From Lachnospiraceae bacterium (lineage in GTDB: Bacteria; Bacillota; Clostridia; Lachnospirales; Lachnospiraceae), in NCBI GenBank assembly GCA_016280465.1, contig JAEEGT010000021.1, positions 1 to 50,554 on the forward strand: DNA of 50,554 bases, in the 5' to 3' direction. The notes under the pieces are model-generated. The model saw nothing but the letters and a program-made list of their open reading frames with translations, did no database searches and had not been told where the DNA came from. Below, piece by piece: positions 36,994 through 46,895 of the stretch. Within the stretch, counting starts at the first letter, position 1. Every line of letters begins with the position of its first letter. Both the position numbers and the translations under genes were made by a program.

Positions 36994-37614
36994 ATGTTTA
37001 CGCAGGAGAAAAGCAGTATCAGAAGCAGTTTGATCAACAAAAGGGATTCTTTGAGTTCGGATATCTGGACCTATAATTCCAATATGATCCAGAGAAGCAT
37101 AATTCGTTCCGCCATGTATCGTGAGTGCGATTGTCTTCTCATTTATGCGGATTATCACGGTGAGGTAGGTACACTCACTTTGGTTGACGATGCTTTGATC
37201 AACGGCAAGGAAGTATATCTTCCCAAGGTGCTCGAAGGCTTTGACGAAGCCAGGATGGAATTCTACAGGATCTTTTCCTCCCATGAACTTGTTAACGGTT
37301 ACAAGGGTATAAGGGAGCCTTTGGGTAATTTTGAGAGAGCCTTTGATTACGAGGCTTACAAGGATAAGAATGTCCTTATGCTGGTACCCGGTGTTGCATT
37401 TGACAAACGGGGTTTCCGTTTGGGCTACGGTAAGGGATACTATGATAACTACCTTAAGAACAAGCCCTCCGTAATGAAGGTGGGCATTTGCTTTTCCATG
37501 CAGATCTGCGATGAGCTTCCTGCTTCAGACAACGATGTTAAGCTTGACTTTATCGTCAGTGAAAACACAAAGACTCAAGAAATAAATGATTTTTACAAAA
37601 ACCGGAGGGTTTGA
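36994..37614 (+). CDS. 5-formyltetrahydrofolate cyclo-ligase
   Basis: The 206-residue enzyme converts 5-formyl-THF to 5,10-methenyl-THF with ATP, rescuing a dead-end folate. VPGVAFDKRGFRLGYGKGYYDNYL is the family's ATP and folate signature (about residues 131-154), and the N-terminus with repeated basic and Ser residues (SSIRSSLINKRDSL) is typical. It adds to the folate genes fhs and folD found earlier in the window. The stop shares one base with the miaB start. Confidence 0.93.
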   Translation: MFTQEKSSIRSSLINKRDSLSSDIWTYNSNMIQRSIIRSAMYRECDCLLIYADYHGEVGTLTLVDDALINGKEVYLPKVLEGFDEARMEFYRIFSSHELVNGYKGIREPLGNFERAFDYEAYKDKNVLMLVPGVAFDKRGFRLGYGKGYYDNYLKNKPSVMKVGICFSMQICDELPASDNDVKLDFIVSENTKTQEINDFYKNRRV

Positions 37615-39014
37615 TGTTAAACCGGGAAGAAGAGATTCAGTTTGAATATATCGACAAGCTTAAGCTGATAGTCGAGGAAAAGAAAAAGGCACTGGGCAGA
37701 GCCTTAACCTGCCAGGTCACAACCTTCGGCTGTCAGATGAACGCCAGAGATTCGGAAAAGCTCCTGGGTGTCCTTAAGACCGTGGGTTTTGAAGAAACAG
37801 ACAGGGATGATGCGGATTTTGTCATCTACAACACCTGTACCGTGAGAGACAATGCCAATCAAAGGGTTTACGGAAGGCTCGGTGCCCTCAAACCCTATAA
37901 AAAGAATAACAGTGAAATGAAAATAGCTCTTTGCGGTTGCATGACGCAGGAAAAGTCCGTCATCGAAAAACTCAAGAAGAGTTATAATTTTGTGGATTTG
38001 ATCTTCGGAACCCACAATATTTTTTGTTTTCCAAAGCTTTTATACAGGATGTACACCGAAGACAAGCCCGTAGTGGAAGTATGGGAATCCACCGATGTTA
38101 TCGCGGAAAATCTTCCGGTGGAGCGTAAATACCCTTTCAAATCCGGCATTAATATCATGTTCGGGTGCAACAATTTTTGCACCTATTGTATCGTTCCCTA
38201 TGTAAGGGGCAGAGAGAGAAGCCGCAAGCCCGAAGAGATAATCGAGGAGATACGTTCTCTTGTTGCCGACGGCGTTGTGGAGATCATGCTCCTTGGTCAG
38301 AATGTCAACAGTTACGGTAAAAATCTGGAAACTCCGGTTTCTTTTGCCGAACTTTTAAGAAGAGTGGAAGAGATCGAAGGACTTGAGCGAATCCGTTTCA
38401 TGACCTCTCATCCAAAGGATCTATCCGATGAACTTATCGAAGTCATGAAGGATTCAAAGAAGATCTGCAGGCATATACATCTTCCCCTTCAGTCCGGTTC
38501 TTCAAGGATCTTAAAGACCATGAACCGCTGTTACGACAAGGAGCGGTATATCGATCTTGCCTTAAAGATCAGGCGGGAGATACCTGATATATCCATTACA
38601 ACGGATATAATCGTGGGATTTCCCGGTGAAGAATACAGTGACGTACTTGAGACCATCGATGTCATCGACAGGGTCAGGTTTGACAATGCTTTCACCTTTA
38701 TCTATTCAAAAAGAACGGGTACTCCCGCCGCCAGGATGGAAAACCAGGTGGATGAGGCTACGGTCAAGAAGCATTTCGACATGGTGCTGAAAAAGGTGCA
38801 GGATACCGCAAGAAAACAGCTTGAAAGATTTGAAGGGCAGGTCCTTACGGTGCTTTGCGAAGGCGTCAACGAACAGGATGAAGCCTTCCTTGACGGCAGA
38901 ACAAGCGGAAATACCATAGTCCATTTCAAGGGTGGCAGGGAACTTATCGGAAAGCTGGTGGATGTGAAGCTTACGGATTTCCACGGCTTTTATTACGACG
39001 GAGAAATTATTTAA
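37614..39014 (+). CDS. miaB: tRNA-2-methylthio-N6-dimethylallyladenosine synthase MiaB
   Basis: A radical SAM methylthiotransferase that modifies adenosine 37 of tRNAs reading UNN codons. The N-terminal domain has three cluster cysteines (TFGCQMN, YNTCTVRDN, LCGCMTQ); the radical SAM triad is CNNFCTYC; a TRAM domain ends the 466-residue chain (about 400-466). ATG 37614 overlaps the previous stop by one base and follows GGAGGG by four bases; an in-frame TTG at 37611 is rejected. The dimethylallyl transferase miaA, which acts before it, is 6 kb downstream. Confidence 0.96.
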   Translation: MLNREEEIQFEYIDKLKLIVEEKKKALGRALTCQVTTFGCQMNARDSEKLLGVLKTVGFEETDRDDADFVIYNTCTVRDNANQRVYGRLGALKPYKKNNSEMKIALCGCMTQEKSVIEKLKKSYNFVDLIFGTHNIFCFPKLLYRMYTEDKPVVEVWESTDVIAENLPVERKYPFKSGINIMFGCNNFCTYCIVPYVRGRERSRKPEEIIEEIRSLVADGVVEIMLLGQNVNSYGKNLETPVSFAELLRRVEEIEGLERIRFMTSHPKDLSDELIEVMKDSKKICRHIHLPLQSGSSRILKTMNRCYDKERYIDLALKIRREIPDISITTDIIVGFPGEEYSDVLETIDVIDRVRFDNAFTFIYSKRTGTPAARMENQVDEATVKKHFDMVLKKVQDTARKQLERFEGQVLTVLCEGVNEQDEAFLDGRTSGNTIVHFKGGRELIGKLVDVKLTDFHGFYYDGEII

Positions 39015-39038
39015 TTCAGAAGGCAGGTTTCTTTTTCA

Positions 39039-41693
39039 ATGGCTGATTTTACGCCGATGATGCAACAGTATCTCGAAACCAAAAAAGAATATAAGGATTG
39101 TATCCTGTTTTATCGTCTCGGGGATTTTTACGAGATGTTCTTTGAAGACGCAGAGATCGCTTCGAGGGAACTGGAACTGACCCTCACCGGCAAAAGCTGC
39201 GGGCAGGAAGAACGTGCCCCTATGTGCGGAGTCCCTTTTCATGCGGTGGATTCCTATCTTAACAGGCTTGTGAACAAAGGCTATAAGGTTGCCATCTGCG
39301 AGCAGGTGGAGGACCCTAAGCTTGCAAAGGGCCTTGTGAAACGCGAAGTCATCAGGGTGGTCTCCAGAGGTACCAATCTTGACACTTCCTCCATGGATGA
39401 AGGCACAAACAATTATCTTATGTGCATCTGTTACCTTGATAACGGCTCCGGTATCGCAATCTGTGATATCACCACCGGCGATTTCTATGTGACGGAAACC
39501 GACGATCTCAGAGGGGTACTTGACGAGGTCCAGAAATATTCTCCCACGGAGATCATCTGTAACGAGCCCTTTATGATGTCGGATTTTCCCTTTTCCACTC
39601 TCAAGATGAGCGGAAATGTTTCTTTAAGTCCCATCGACTCCAGACATTTCGATGAAAAAGAATGTGAACGTATCATTAAAGAGCACTTTAAGGTCACTTC
39701 CGTGGAAGGACTGGGACTTTTGGATTATCGTTCGGGTATGCTGGCAGCGGGGGCCATGCTTTCTTTCCTGCATGAGACCCAGAAGACATCCCTTGATAAT
39801 CTTACTACCATAAAGGCCTATGATACCTCAAATTTCATGCGCCTTGACAGTTCAACAAGAAGAAATCTCGAATTATGCGAGACCATGCGTGAGAAGCGAA
39901 AGATTGGTTCTCTTTTATGGGTACTTGATAAGACCAAGACCGCTATGGGAGGCAGACTTCTCCGCAATTACGTGGAACAGCCGCTTATCCTTAAAAAAGA
40001 CATGGAAAAGCGTCTGGACTTCGTGAGTGAACTTGTGAAACGGGCGGTGGACAGGGATGAACTGAGAGAGTATCTTGACGAAGTCTATGATCTTGAAAGA
40101 CTTTTGGGGCGCATTGCCTATAAGACCGCCAATCCCAGGGATCTTATCGCCTTTAAGAATTCTTTGAAGATATTACCCCATATTAAGACCGTGCTCAAGG
40201 ATTTTGAGTCCAAACTTGCACAGGAGACCTGCAGAAATATCGATGAACTTACGGACCTTTATTCCCTCATCGATTCCGCCATTCTTGAAGAGCCTGCAAT
40301 TGGCCTTAGGGAAGGCGGGATTGTCAAAGACGGATACATGGAAGAGATCGATAAGTTCAAGTGCGCCAAGACCGATGGAAAACAGTGGCTTTTGGAACTT
40401 GAACAGAAGGACCGTGAAAGAACGGGTATCAAGAACTTACGCATCCGTTACAATAAGGTCTTCGGATATTATTACGAGGTCACCAATTCCTTTAAGCATC
40501 TCGTTCCCGAGGATTATATCCGCAAGCAGACACTGACAAATGCAGAGCGATACACCACACCGGAACTTAAAGAGATGGAGGACTCCATACTCAATGCGGA
40601 AGACAAGCTCTTTAATCTTGAATACGATGTTTTTTGTGAAGTAAGGGATACCATTTCAGCCAATGTGGAAAGGATTTACCGTACAAGTAAAGCCGTGGCG
40701 GTTCTTGATGCCGTGGCTTCCCTTGCTTATGTTGCCGAACACAATAAATATGTAAGACCTAAGCTTAACGAGACAGGAGTAATCGAGATAAAGAACGGCA
40801 GACACCCCGTGGTCGAAAAGATCATGGAAAACGGACTGTTCATTCCCAACGATACACTTCTTGACAACAATAAGAACCTTATAAGCGTCATCACCGGCCC
40901 CAATATGGCGGGTAAATCCACCTATATGCGTCAGGTGGCTCTTATTGTCCTTATGGCTCAGATAGGATCCTTTGTTCCAGCAGAATCCGCAAATATAGGG
41001 ATTACGGACAGGCTCTTTACCAGAGTAGGTGCGTCCGATGATCTTGCCAGCGGACAGAGTACCTTTATGGTGGAAATGAGCGAGGTTGCCAACATATTAA
41101 GAAATGCCACATCAAAGAGCCTTCTTATCCTTGATGAGATCGGAAGGGGAACTTCCACCTTTGACGGCCTGAGCATCGCCTGGGCTGTCATCGAGCACAT
41201 CAGCAACAAAAAGATACTTGGCGCCAAGACCTTATTTGCCACTCACTATCATGAACTTACGGAACTTGAGGGCAAGATAAGCAATGTCAACAACTATTGC
41301 ATAGCGGTAAAAGAAAACGGAGATGACATTGTATTCCTTCGAAAGATCATAAAGGGCGGAGCCGACAGAAGCTACGGTATTCAGGTTGCACGCCTGGCGG
41401 GTATTCCGGAGACCGTTTTGGACAGAGCCAAGGAGATCGCACTTGAACTTTCGGATAACGATATAACCGAACGTATCCAGAAGATCAGTATCGGAAACAA
41501 AACAGAATCAAGGAATCATAAAGAGGCCGATGAAGGGCCTGAATTCGGTCAGATGACCCTCTTTGATACCGTTAAGGATGAAGATGTATTAAATGAGATC
41601 AAAGCTGTGGATCTTAGCAATATAACCCCTCTGGAGGCTCTTAATAAGCTTTCCAGATATCAGAACATGCTTATCAACAGATGGAAAGGCTGA
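39039..41693 (+). CDS. mutS: DNA mismatch repair protein MutS
   Basis: The 884-residue ATPase recognises mismatches. Domain I begins FTPMMQQYLETK and has the mismatch-reading Phe-x-Glu in GDFYEMFFED. Walker A is GPNMAGKSTYMRQ, followed by ASDDLASGQSTFMVEM and LILDEIGRGTSTFDG, all diagnostic of MutS1. The C-terminal tail holds a short acidic dimerisation region. It lies four bases before mutL and 24 after miaB. Length is standard. Confidence 0.97.
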   Translation: MADFTPMMQQYLETKKEYKDCILFYRLGDFYEMFFEDAEIASRELELTLTGKSCGQEERAPMCGVPFHAVDSYLNRLVNKGYKVAICEQVEDPKLAKGLVKREVIRVVSRGTNLDTSSMDEGTNNYLMCICYLDNGSGIAICDITTGDFYVTETDDLRGVLDEVQKYSPTEIICNEPFMMSDFPFSTLKMSGNVSLSPIDSRHFDEKECERIIKEHFKVTSVEGLGLLDYRSGMLAAGAMLSFLHETQKTSLDNLTTIKAYDTSNFMRLDSSTRRNLELCETMREKRKIGSLLWVLDKTKTAMGGRLLRNYVEQPLILKKDMEKRLDFVSELVKRAVDRDELREYLDEVYDLERLLGRIAYKTANPRDLIAFKNSLKILPHIKTVLKDFESKLAQETCRNIDELTDLYSLIDSAILEEPAIGLREGGIVKDGYMEEIDKFKCAKTDGKQWLLELEQKDRERTGIKNLRIRYNKVFGYYYEVTNSFKHLVPEDYIRKQTLTNAERYTTPELKEMEDSILNAEDKLFNLEYDVFCEVRDTISANVERIYRTSKAVAVLDAVASLAYVAEHNKYVRPKLNETGVIEIKNGRHPVVEKIMENGLFIPNDTLLDNNKNLISVITGPNMAGKSTYMRQVALIVLMAQIGSFVPAESANIGITDRLFTRVGASDDLASGQSTFMVEMSEVANILRNATSKSLLILDEIGRGTSTFDGLSIAWAVIEHISNKKILGAKTLFATHYHELTELEGKISNVNNYCIAVKENGDDIVFLRKIIKGGADRSYGIQVARLAGIPETVLDRAKEIALELSDNDITERIQKISIGNKTESRNHKEADEGPEFGQMTLFDTVKDEDVLNEIKAVDLSNITPLEALNKLSRYQNMLINRWKG

Positions 41694-41697
41694 CACA

Positions 41698-43587
41698 ATG
41701 CCAATCATTAATCTTTTAAGCAACGAGACAATCGATAAGATAGCTGCCGGCGAGGTGGTGGAAAGACCCGTCAATGTTGTGAAGGAACTGGCGGAAAACT
41801 CCGTTGATGCAGGAGCGACCGTCATAAGCGTGGAGATCACGGGTGGCGGATCGGAGCTTATAAGAGTAACCGACAATGGTGTCGGAATTTCTGAAGAAGA
41901 CTGTAAAATGGCCTTTTTGCGACATGCCACCAGTAAGCTTACGAAGATCGAAGACCTTAACTCCTTAAATTCCCTTGGCTTCAGAGGCGAAGCTCTTTCT
42001 TCCGTCTGTGCGGTTTCCAAATGTGAACTCATTACAAAAAAGAGAGATTCACTTCTGGGAACCCGGGTCGTTGCCGAGGGAGGAAAGATCCTTGAGATCT
42101 CCGATGTGGGTGCTCCCGACGGCACCACCCTTATTGTAAGACAGCTCTTTTACAACACACCACCCAGAAAGAAATTTTTAAAGAGCCAGTCCGCAGAGGG
42201 TGCGGCAATAGCCGACTTTATGGAGAAACTGGCCCTTTCCCATCCGGATGTTTCCTTCCGGTTCATCATGAACAAGTCTACCAGACTTTCCACTTCGGGA
42301 AGCGGAGATATTAAGGATGTTGTTTACAGGATCTACGGCAAGGATGTATATGATTCCCTGCTTCCCGTGGATCATGTGGCTGACGGAATTGAGGTTAAAG
42401 GCTTTACCGCTAAGCCTGATTTTGTTTATAAAGCAAGGAACGGGGAGATATACTTTGTTAACGGAAGAGTCATTAATTCCAAGGTCATAAGGACAGCCAT
42501 CGAGGAAGTGTATCGGAATTATCTGATGCAGCACCAATTTCCTTTCTGTGTGCTTTATATCAACATCGATCCCTCGAAAGTGGATGTCAATGTGCATCCC
42601 AGAAAAACCGAGGTCAAGTTTGATGACGATGAATATGTCAGATCCGTTTTGATCGATGCGTTAAACGATGCTTTTTCCGAAAAGGATCTGATCCCCGACG
42701 TAAGCCTTCCCGATGCGCCTGTGATGAGACCGGAACCCGGGGTTTCTTTTTCGGATAGTATAGATCAGGTTTTTGAAGTTTCCTCGGACAGAAAGCAGGA
42801 TTCCTGGGAAAGAGTTTCGGAGCCCCTTGATACAGAACCGGATTTTAAGGACAAAATCACGGAGCCCGCTATTAAAAAACAGGATCCGCCCGATAGACTT
42901 CCGGAACCCTTTGAGGAAAGAAGACTTTCCGAAACCGTCTTTGAAAAAGCACCGGAAATCGTACAGGAGACTCTCTTTGACAAGAAGCTCCTTTCCGATG
43001 AACCCAATAAGGAATACAGGATAATCGGTCAGGTATTTGATACCTATTGGCTCATATCTTTAGATGACGATCTTTATATTGTGGATCAGCATGCGGCTCA
43101 TGAGAAGGTGAACTTTGAAAGATTCGTAAAGATCTATAACGATATAGACGCTGCACCTTCCCAGATGATCAACCCTCCCATGGTCATACAGCTTTCTCCC
43201 ATGGAAGAGGAGTGCCTTGAAAGGTACAGGGAAGTTTTTGAAAGAGTGGGATATGAGATCGAGGAGTTCGGCATGGGTTCGGTTGCGGTACGGGGTATCC
43301 CCATGAACCTTTACGGCTCCGACAAGGAGGAATTCCTTCACCGTATCTTAAATGAACTTCTGGAAAAAGAAGGAAATTACCCCGCTTCCGTGGTTCTCGA
43401 AAAACTGGCATCCATGTCATGTAAGGCTGCCATCAAGGGAAATCAGCGCATCAGCGAGATGGAGATGGGTAATCTCATGAAGCAGCTCATGAAACTTGAA
43501 AACCCCTATAATTGTCCCCACGGAAGACCTGTATTTATCAGGATAACCAAGACAGAGCTTGAAAAAAAGTTTAAGAGGATAGTGTGA
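41698..43587 (+). CDS. mutL: DNA mismatch repair protein MutL, endonuclease type
   Basis: The 629-residue protein has a GHKL ATPase half (IAAGEVVERP, DNGVGI, HATSKL, GFRGEAL) and a C-terminal dimerisation and nuclease half. DQHAAHEKVNFE (from residue 463) fits the DQHA-x2-E-x4-E endonuclease motif of organisms without MutH, and SCKAAIKGN and CPHGRP support it. A linker rich in Glu/Pro (about 360-430) joins the halves. GTGTGA at its end overlaps the miaA start by four bases. Confidence 0.97.
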   Translation: MPIINLLSNETIDKIAAGEVVERPVNVVKELAENSVDAGATVISVEITGGGSELIRVTDNGVGISEEDCKMAFLRHATSKLTKIEDLNSLNSLGFRGEALSSVCAVSKCELITKKRDSLLGTRVVAEGGKILEISDVGAPDGTTLIVRQLFYNTPPRKKFLKSQSAEGAAIADFMEKLALSHPDVSFRFIMNKSTRLSTSGSGDIKDVVYRIYGKDVYDSLLPVDHVADGIEVKGFTAKPDFVYKARNGEIYFVNGRVINSKVIRTAIEEVYRNYLMQHQFPFCVLYINIDPSKVDVNVHPRKTEVKFDDDEYVRSVLIDALNDAFSEKDLIPDVSLPDAPVMRPEPGVSFSDSIDQVFEVSSDRKQDSWERVSEPLDTEPDFKDKITEPAIKKQDPPDRLPEPFEERRLSETVFEKAPEIVQETLFDKKLLSDEPNKEYRIIGQVFDTYWLISLDDDLYIVDQHAAHEKVNFERFVKIYNDIDAAPSQMINPPMVIQLSPMEEECLERYREVFERVGYEIEEFGMGSVAVRGIPMNLYGSDKEEFLHRILNELLEKEGNYPASVVLEKLASMSCKAAIKGNQRISEMEMGNLMKQLMKLENPYNCPHGRPVFIRITKTELEKKFKRIV

Positions 43588-44531
43588 ACAAGGTTATCGT
43601 TATTGCCGGTCCCACTGCTGTGGGTAAATCCGAGATCGCAGTTAAACTTGCAAAAAAGATAGACGGAGAGATAATCTCTGCCGATTCAATGCAGGTTTAC
43701 CGTGATATGAACATAGGCTCAGCCAAGGTAACAAAGGAAGAGACGGGCGGCGTTCCCCATTATCTCATCGATGAACTGTCACCTTTTGAGGAGTTCAATG
43801 TTTCGGTATTTACCGAAAAAGCCTCGGGATACATCGATATGATCAACAAAAAGGGGAAGATCCCGATCGTTACCGGAGGAACGGGCTTTTATATCAGAGC
43901 GCTGCTTTACGGTAACGATTTTGACGAATCCAAGGGTGAGGACAGTCTGTATCGTTCCGAACTGGAAAGGATCGCTGAGGAACAGGGTCCGGATGTGCTT
44001 TACGAAATGCTTAAGGCTGTGGACCCCGCATCCTGTGAGATAATTCACAAAAATAACGTGAAACGGGTGATCAGAGCCCTTGAGTTTTATAACGAGACAA
44101 AAACACCCATCAGCGAGCATAACCAAAGGCAAAAAGAAAACCCTCCGGCCTATGATTTTCTTTTCTTTGTGATAACAGACGATCGTGCCCTTCTTTATGA
44201 AAGGATCGATAAGAGAGTTGATAAGATGATGTCTGCGGGTCTTGTGGATGAAGTAAAGCACCTTAAGGACATGGGTCTTACAAAAGAAAACATATCCATG
44301 CAGGGTATCGGATATAAAGAAATACTTGACTTTTTGGACGGAAATACTACACTTGACGAAGCCGTTTATAATGTAAAGATAAACTCCAGACATTACGCAA
44401 AGCGTCAGATCACCTGGTTTAAACGGGACAAAGACGCAGTCTGGATCGACCGTGCACAATATCCTGACACGGAAGATATCGTATCTTTAATGGCAAATAT
44501 GATAAAAGAAAAGGGATTTACGAATGAATAA
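43584..44531 (+). CDS. miaA: tRNA dimethylallyltransferase MiaA
   Basis: MiaA adds a dimethylallyl group to adenosine 37, the substrate for MiaB. The 315 residues have the P-loop GPTAVGKSEIAVKLA, DSMQVYRDMNIGSAK and GGTGFYIRALLYG, all family marks. The start is GTG 43584, overlapping the mutL stop by four bases; no ATG fits. The stop overlaps the next gene by eight bases. In many Firmicutes hfq follows miaA; here it does not. Confidence 0.96.
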   Translation: MNKVIVIAGPTAVGKSEIAVKLAKKIDGEIISADSMQVYRDMNIGSAKVTKEETGGVPHYLIDELSPFEEFNVSVFTEKASGYIDMINKKGKIPIVTGGTGFYIRALLYGNDFDESKGEDSLYRSELERIAEEQGPDVLYEMLKAVDPASCEIIHKNNVKRVIRALEFYNETKTPISEHNQRQKENPPAYDFLFFVITDDRALLYERIDKRVDKMMSAGLVDEVKHLKDMGLTKENISMQGIGYKEILDFLDGNTTLDEAVYNVKINSRHYAKRQITWFKRDKDAVWIDRAQYPDTEDIVSLMANMIKEKGFTNE

Positions 44532-45801
44532 AGAGATCTATGAAAAAATGGGGATCGAAAATAAGGTCTTTGACCTTGGAAACAGTGTCCTTAAGGGGCT
44601 TTCCGAAAGCTTTGCCCGTATCGACGATATAGCCGAATACAATCAGTTAAAGGTGCTGAATGCCTTCAGAAATCAGGGAGTCAGCGAAGCCTGCCTTCAC
44701 GGTACCACCGGTTACGGCTACAATGATTATGCCAGAGAGACCCTGGAAAAAGTTTATGCCGATATTTTCTGTACCGAGGATGCTCTGGTCCGTCCTCAGA
44801 TCACCTGCGGAACCCATGCCATTGCTTTGGCTCTGTTTTCAAACCTTCGCCCCGGAGATGAGCTTCTTTCTCCCGCGGGAAGGCTTTACGATACCATGGA
44901 TGAGGTCATCGGATTAAGGGATTCGAGAGGCTCCTTAAAGGAGTACGGTGTTACCTACAGACAGGTTGACCTTCTGCCCGATGATTCTTTTGACTTTGAA
45001 GGCATCAAAAAGGCTATAAACGAAAAGACAAAGCTTGTGACCATTCAAAGATCCAAGGGATATCAGACAAGACATTCTTTTTCCGTTGAAGAGATAGGAA
45101 AGCTCATTAAATTCATTAAAGAGATCAAGCCCGAAGTAACCGTTTTTGTTGACAACTGCTACGGTGAATTTACGGAAGAGATCGAGCCTACATATGTGGG
45201 AGCCGACATGATGGCAGGTTCTCTTATAAAGAACCCCGGCGGCGGACTTGCTCCCATCGGCGGATATATCGTGGGTAAAAAGGAATGCATCGAAAATGCG
45301 GCCGCAAGACTTACTAGCCCGGGCCTTGGCAAAGAAGTGGGCGCAAGCCTTGAAGTAATGAGAAGCCTTTATCAGGGTATCTTCCTTGCCCCCACCGTTA
45401 CCGCAAGTGCTGTTAAGGGTGCCGTATTTGCAGCGGCGATCTATGAAAAACTGGGCTTTAAGGTTGTACCTTCCTCATCGGAGATACGACATGACATAAT
45501 ACAGGCAGTTGAGTTTAACGATCCCGATAAGCTTATTGCTTTTTGCAAGGGAATTCAGTCTTCATCACCTGTTGATTCCTTTGTTACACCCGAGCCCTCC
45601 GATATGCCGGGATATGAAAGCAAGGTCATTATGGCCGCAGGTACTTTTGTATCGGGAGCAAGCATTGAATTATCCGCCGACGGACCCCTGCGTGCGCCTT
45701 ATGCAGCATATTTTCAGGGCGGTATCACCTGGCCTCACGTTAAGTTCGGTATCTTAAATACCGTTCAGTGCCTGCTTTCCCAAAATCTCATTTCCCTTTG
45801 A
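44524..45801 (+). CDS. PLP-dependent protein of the aluminium-resistance / methionine gamma-lyase-like family
   Basis: The 425-residue protein is a PLP fold I-type enzyme of the family to which B. subtilis YnbB belongs. The conserved ACLHGTTGYGYND, TCGTHAIALALF and GSLIKNPGGGLAPIGGY (with the likely PLP lysine in SLIKN) are typical. The family is annotated as aluminium resistance or Met gamma-lyase, but the true substrate is not established. As in Bacillus it follows miaA. The start overlaps miaA by eight bases. Confidence 0.9.
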   Translation: MNKEIYEKMGIENKVFDLGNSVLKGLSESFARIDDIAEYNQLKVLNAFRNQGVSEACLHGTTGYGYNDYARETLEKVYADIFCTEDALVRPQITCGTHAIALALFSNLRPGDELLSPAGRLYDTMDEVIGLRDSRGSLKEYGVTYRQVDLLPDDSFDFEGIKKAINEKTKLVTIQRSKGYQTRHSFSVEEIGKLIKFIKEIKPEVTVFVDNCYGEFTEEIEPTYVGADMMAGSLIKNPGGGLAPIGGYIVGKKECIENAAARLTSPGLGKEVGASLEVMRSLYQGIFLAPTVTASAVKGAVFAAAIYEKLGFKVVPSSSEIRHDIIQAVEFNDPDKLIAFCKGIQSSSPVDSFVTPEPSDMPGYESKVIMAAGTFVSGASIELSADGPLRAPYAAYFQGGITWPHVKFGILNTVQCLLSQNLISL

Positions 45802-45828
45802 TTTTCTCTACCCAAGAGGGTGTTTTTA

Positions 45829-45837
45829 TGGTACTAT
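45829..45837 (+). promoter_or_regulatory. Possible extended -10 promoter element before mreB
   Basis: TGGTACTAT (45829-45837) fits an extended -10 box. No good -35 box lies at 16-18 bases upstream. The 83-base gap before mreB is the largest in this part of the window, so a promoter for the mre genes is expected here. Confidence 0.3.
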
Positions 45838-45884
45838 TTAATTTGTAGTTGCCCACAAGGGTGACCGATCACGGAGGTTTAAAC

Positions 45885-46895
45885 TTGAACAATTTATCAT
45901 TCGGTATAGATCTTGGTACCAGCAATATTCGTATATATAACAGATCTGACGATAATGTCATGATGGAAAAGAACGTCATCGCCATTGAAAACAAAAGGAC
46001 TGTTTTTGCTTACGGTGATTCGGCCTTTGAAATGTACGAAAAAGCTCCCGGCAACATCAATATCACCTATCCCCTCACCAACGGTGTCATTGCCGACATC
46101 AAGAACATGGAGATAATAGTCCGGTTCTTCATTACCGGCCTTATGGGAGGCAATGTCCGCCCTGCGGATTACTTCATTGCGGTTCCCACGGATGTCACGG
46201 AAGTAGAGAAGCGTGCTTTTTACGATCTTATCAAAGAGAGCAATCTTAAGGCTAAGCGGATCCTGGTGGTTGAAAAGGCACTTGCCGACGGACTTGGTAT
46301 CGATATCGACGTTAAGAATTCCCAGGGTGCTTTTATAGTGGATGTGGGTTTTGATACCACAGAGATCTCCATTCTTTCTCTTGGGGGTATTGTATTGAGC
46401 CGTCTTATAAAGACCGGCGGTCTTAAGTTTGACGAAGCCATCAAGAGTGCGATCCGAAAAGAGTATTCCCTGTTCATCGGCGGAAAGACCGCAGAGAACG
46501 TTAAGATCAATCTTCGTGAACTTGAAGAAAAGGGTGAGAATGCCGTAGTTTACGGTCGTGACATCGTAAGCGGCCTTCCTGTTGAAAGAGAGATTTCGAC
46601 GGCCATTATCAATTCGGCCCTTGAAGAACACTTCAATACCATCATCGATAATATCAAATTCATACTGGAACGTACTCCTCCGGAACTTTCGGCGGATATT
46701 TACAGAAAGGGCCTTTACCTTACGGGAGGCGGTTCCATGGTGAACAACCTGGCAGAGAGGATTGCCAACGGTACCGGCCTTAAAGTAAACCTTGCCAAGG
46801 AACCCCAGTTAAGTGCCGTTAAAGGTATTGCCAAAGTCATAAACGACGAGAATTTCCGTTCCGTTGCATACTCGATAGAAGGAATGGGTAAATGA
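45885..46895 (+). CDS. mreB: MreB-like actin homologue with divergent phosphate-binding loop
   Basis: The 336-residue protein heads an mreBCD-PBP2 cluster and begins FGIDLGTSN, the phosphate-1 loop. YPLTNGVIADIKNMEI and VTEVEKRA are MreB features, and LTGGGSMVNNLAERI is the adenosine loop. However, the phosphate-2 loop, DIGGGTTE in typical MreB, reads DVGFDTTE, and the EEP-type motif reads VEK. So it is a divergent member, possibly with altered ATPase behaviour. The start is TTG 45885 with GGAGG seven bases upstream; an in-frame TTG at 45849 lacks such a box. It is thought to guide sidewall synthesis as membrane filaments. Confidence 0.88.
   Translation: MNNLSFGIDLGTSNIRIYNRSDDNVMMEKNVIAIENKRTVFAYGDSAFEMYEKAPGNINITYPLTNGVIADIKNMEIIVRFFITGLMGGNVRPADYFIAVPTDVTEVEKRAFYDLIKESNLKAKRILVVEKALADGLGIDIDVKNSQGAFIVDVGFDTTEISILSLGGIVLSRLIKTGGLKFDEAIKSAIRKEYSLFIGGKTAENVKINLRELEEKGENAVVYGRDIVSGLPVEREISTAIINSALEEHFNTIIDNIKFILERTPPELSADIYRKGLYLTGGGSMVNNLAERIANGTGLKVNLAKEPQLSAVKGIAKVINDENFRSVAYSIEGMGK

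Noticed and set aside
45810-45826. ACCC-AAGA-GGGT followed by T residues after the PLP enzyme gene as a terminator
   Set aside because: The stem is only four pairs, too weak for a confident intrinsic terminator, though some effect is possible.
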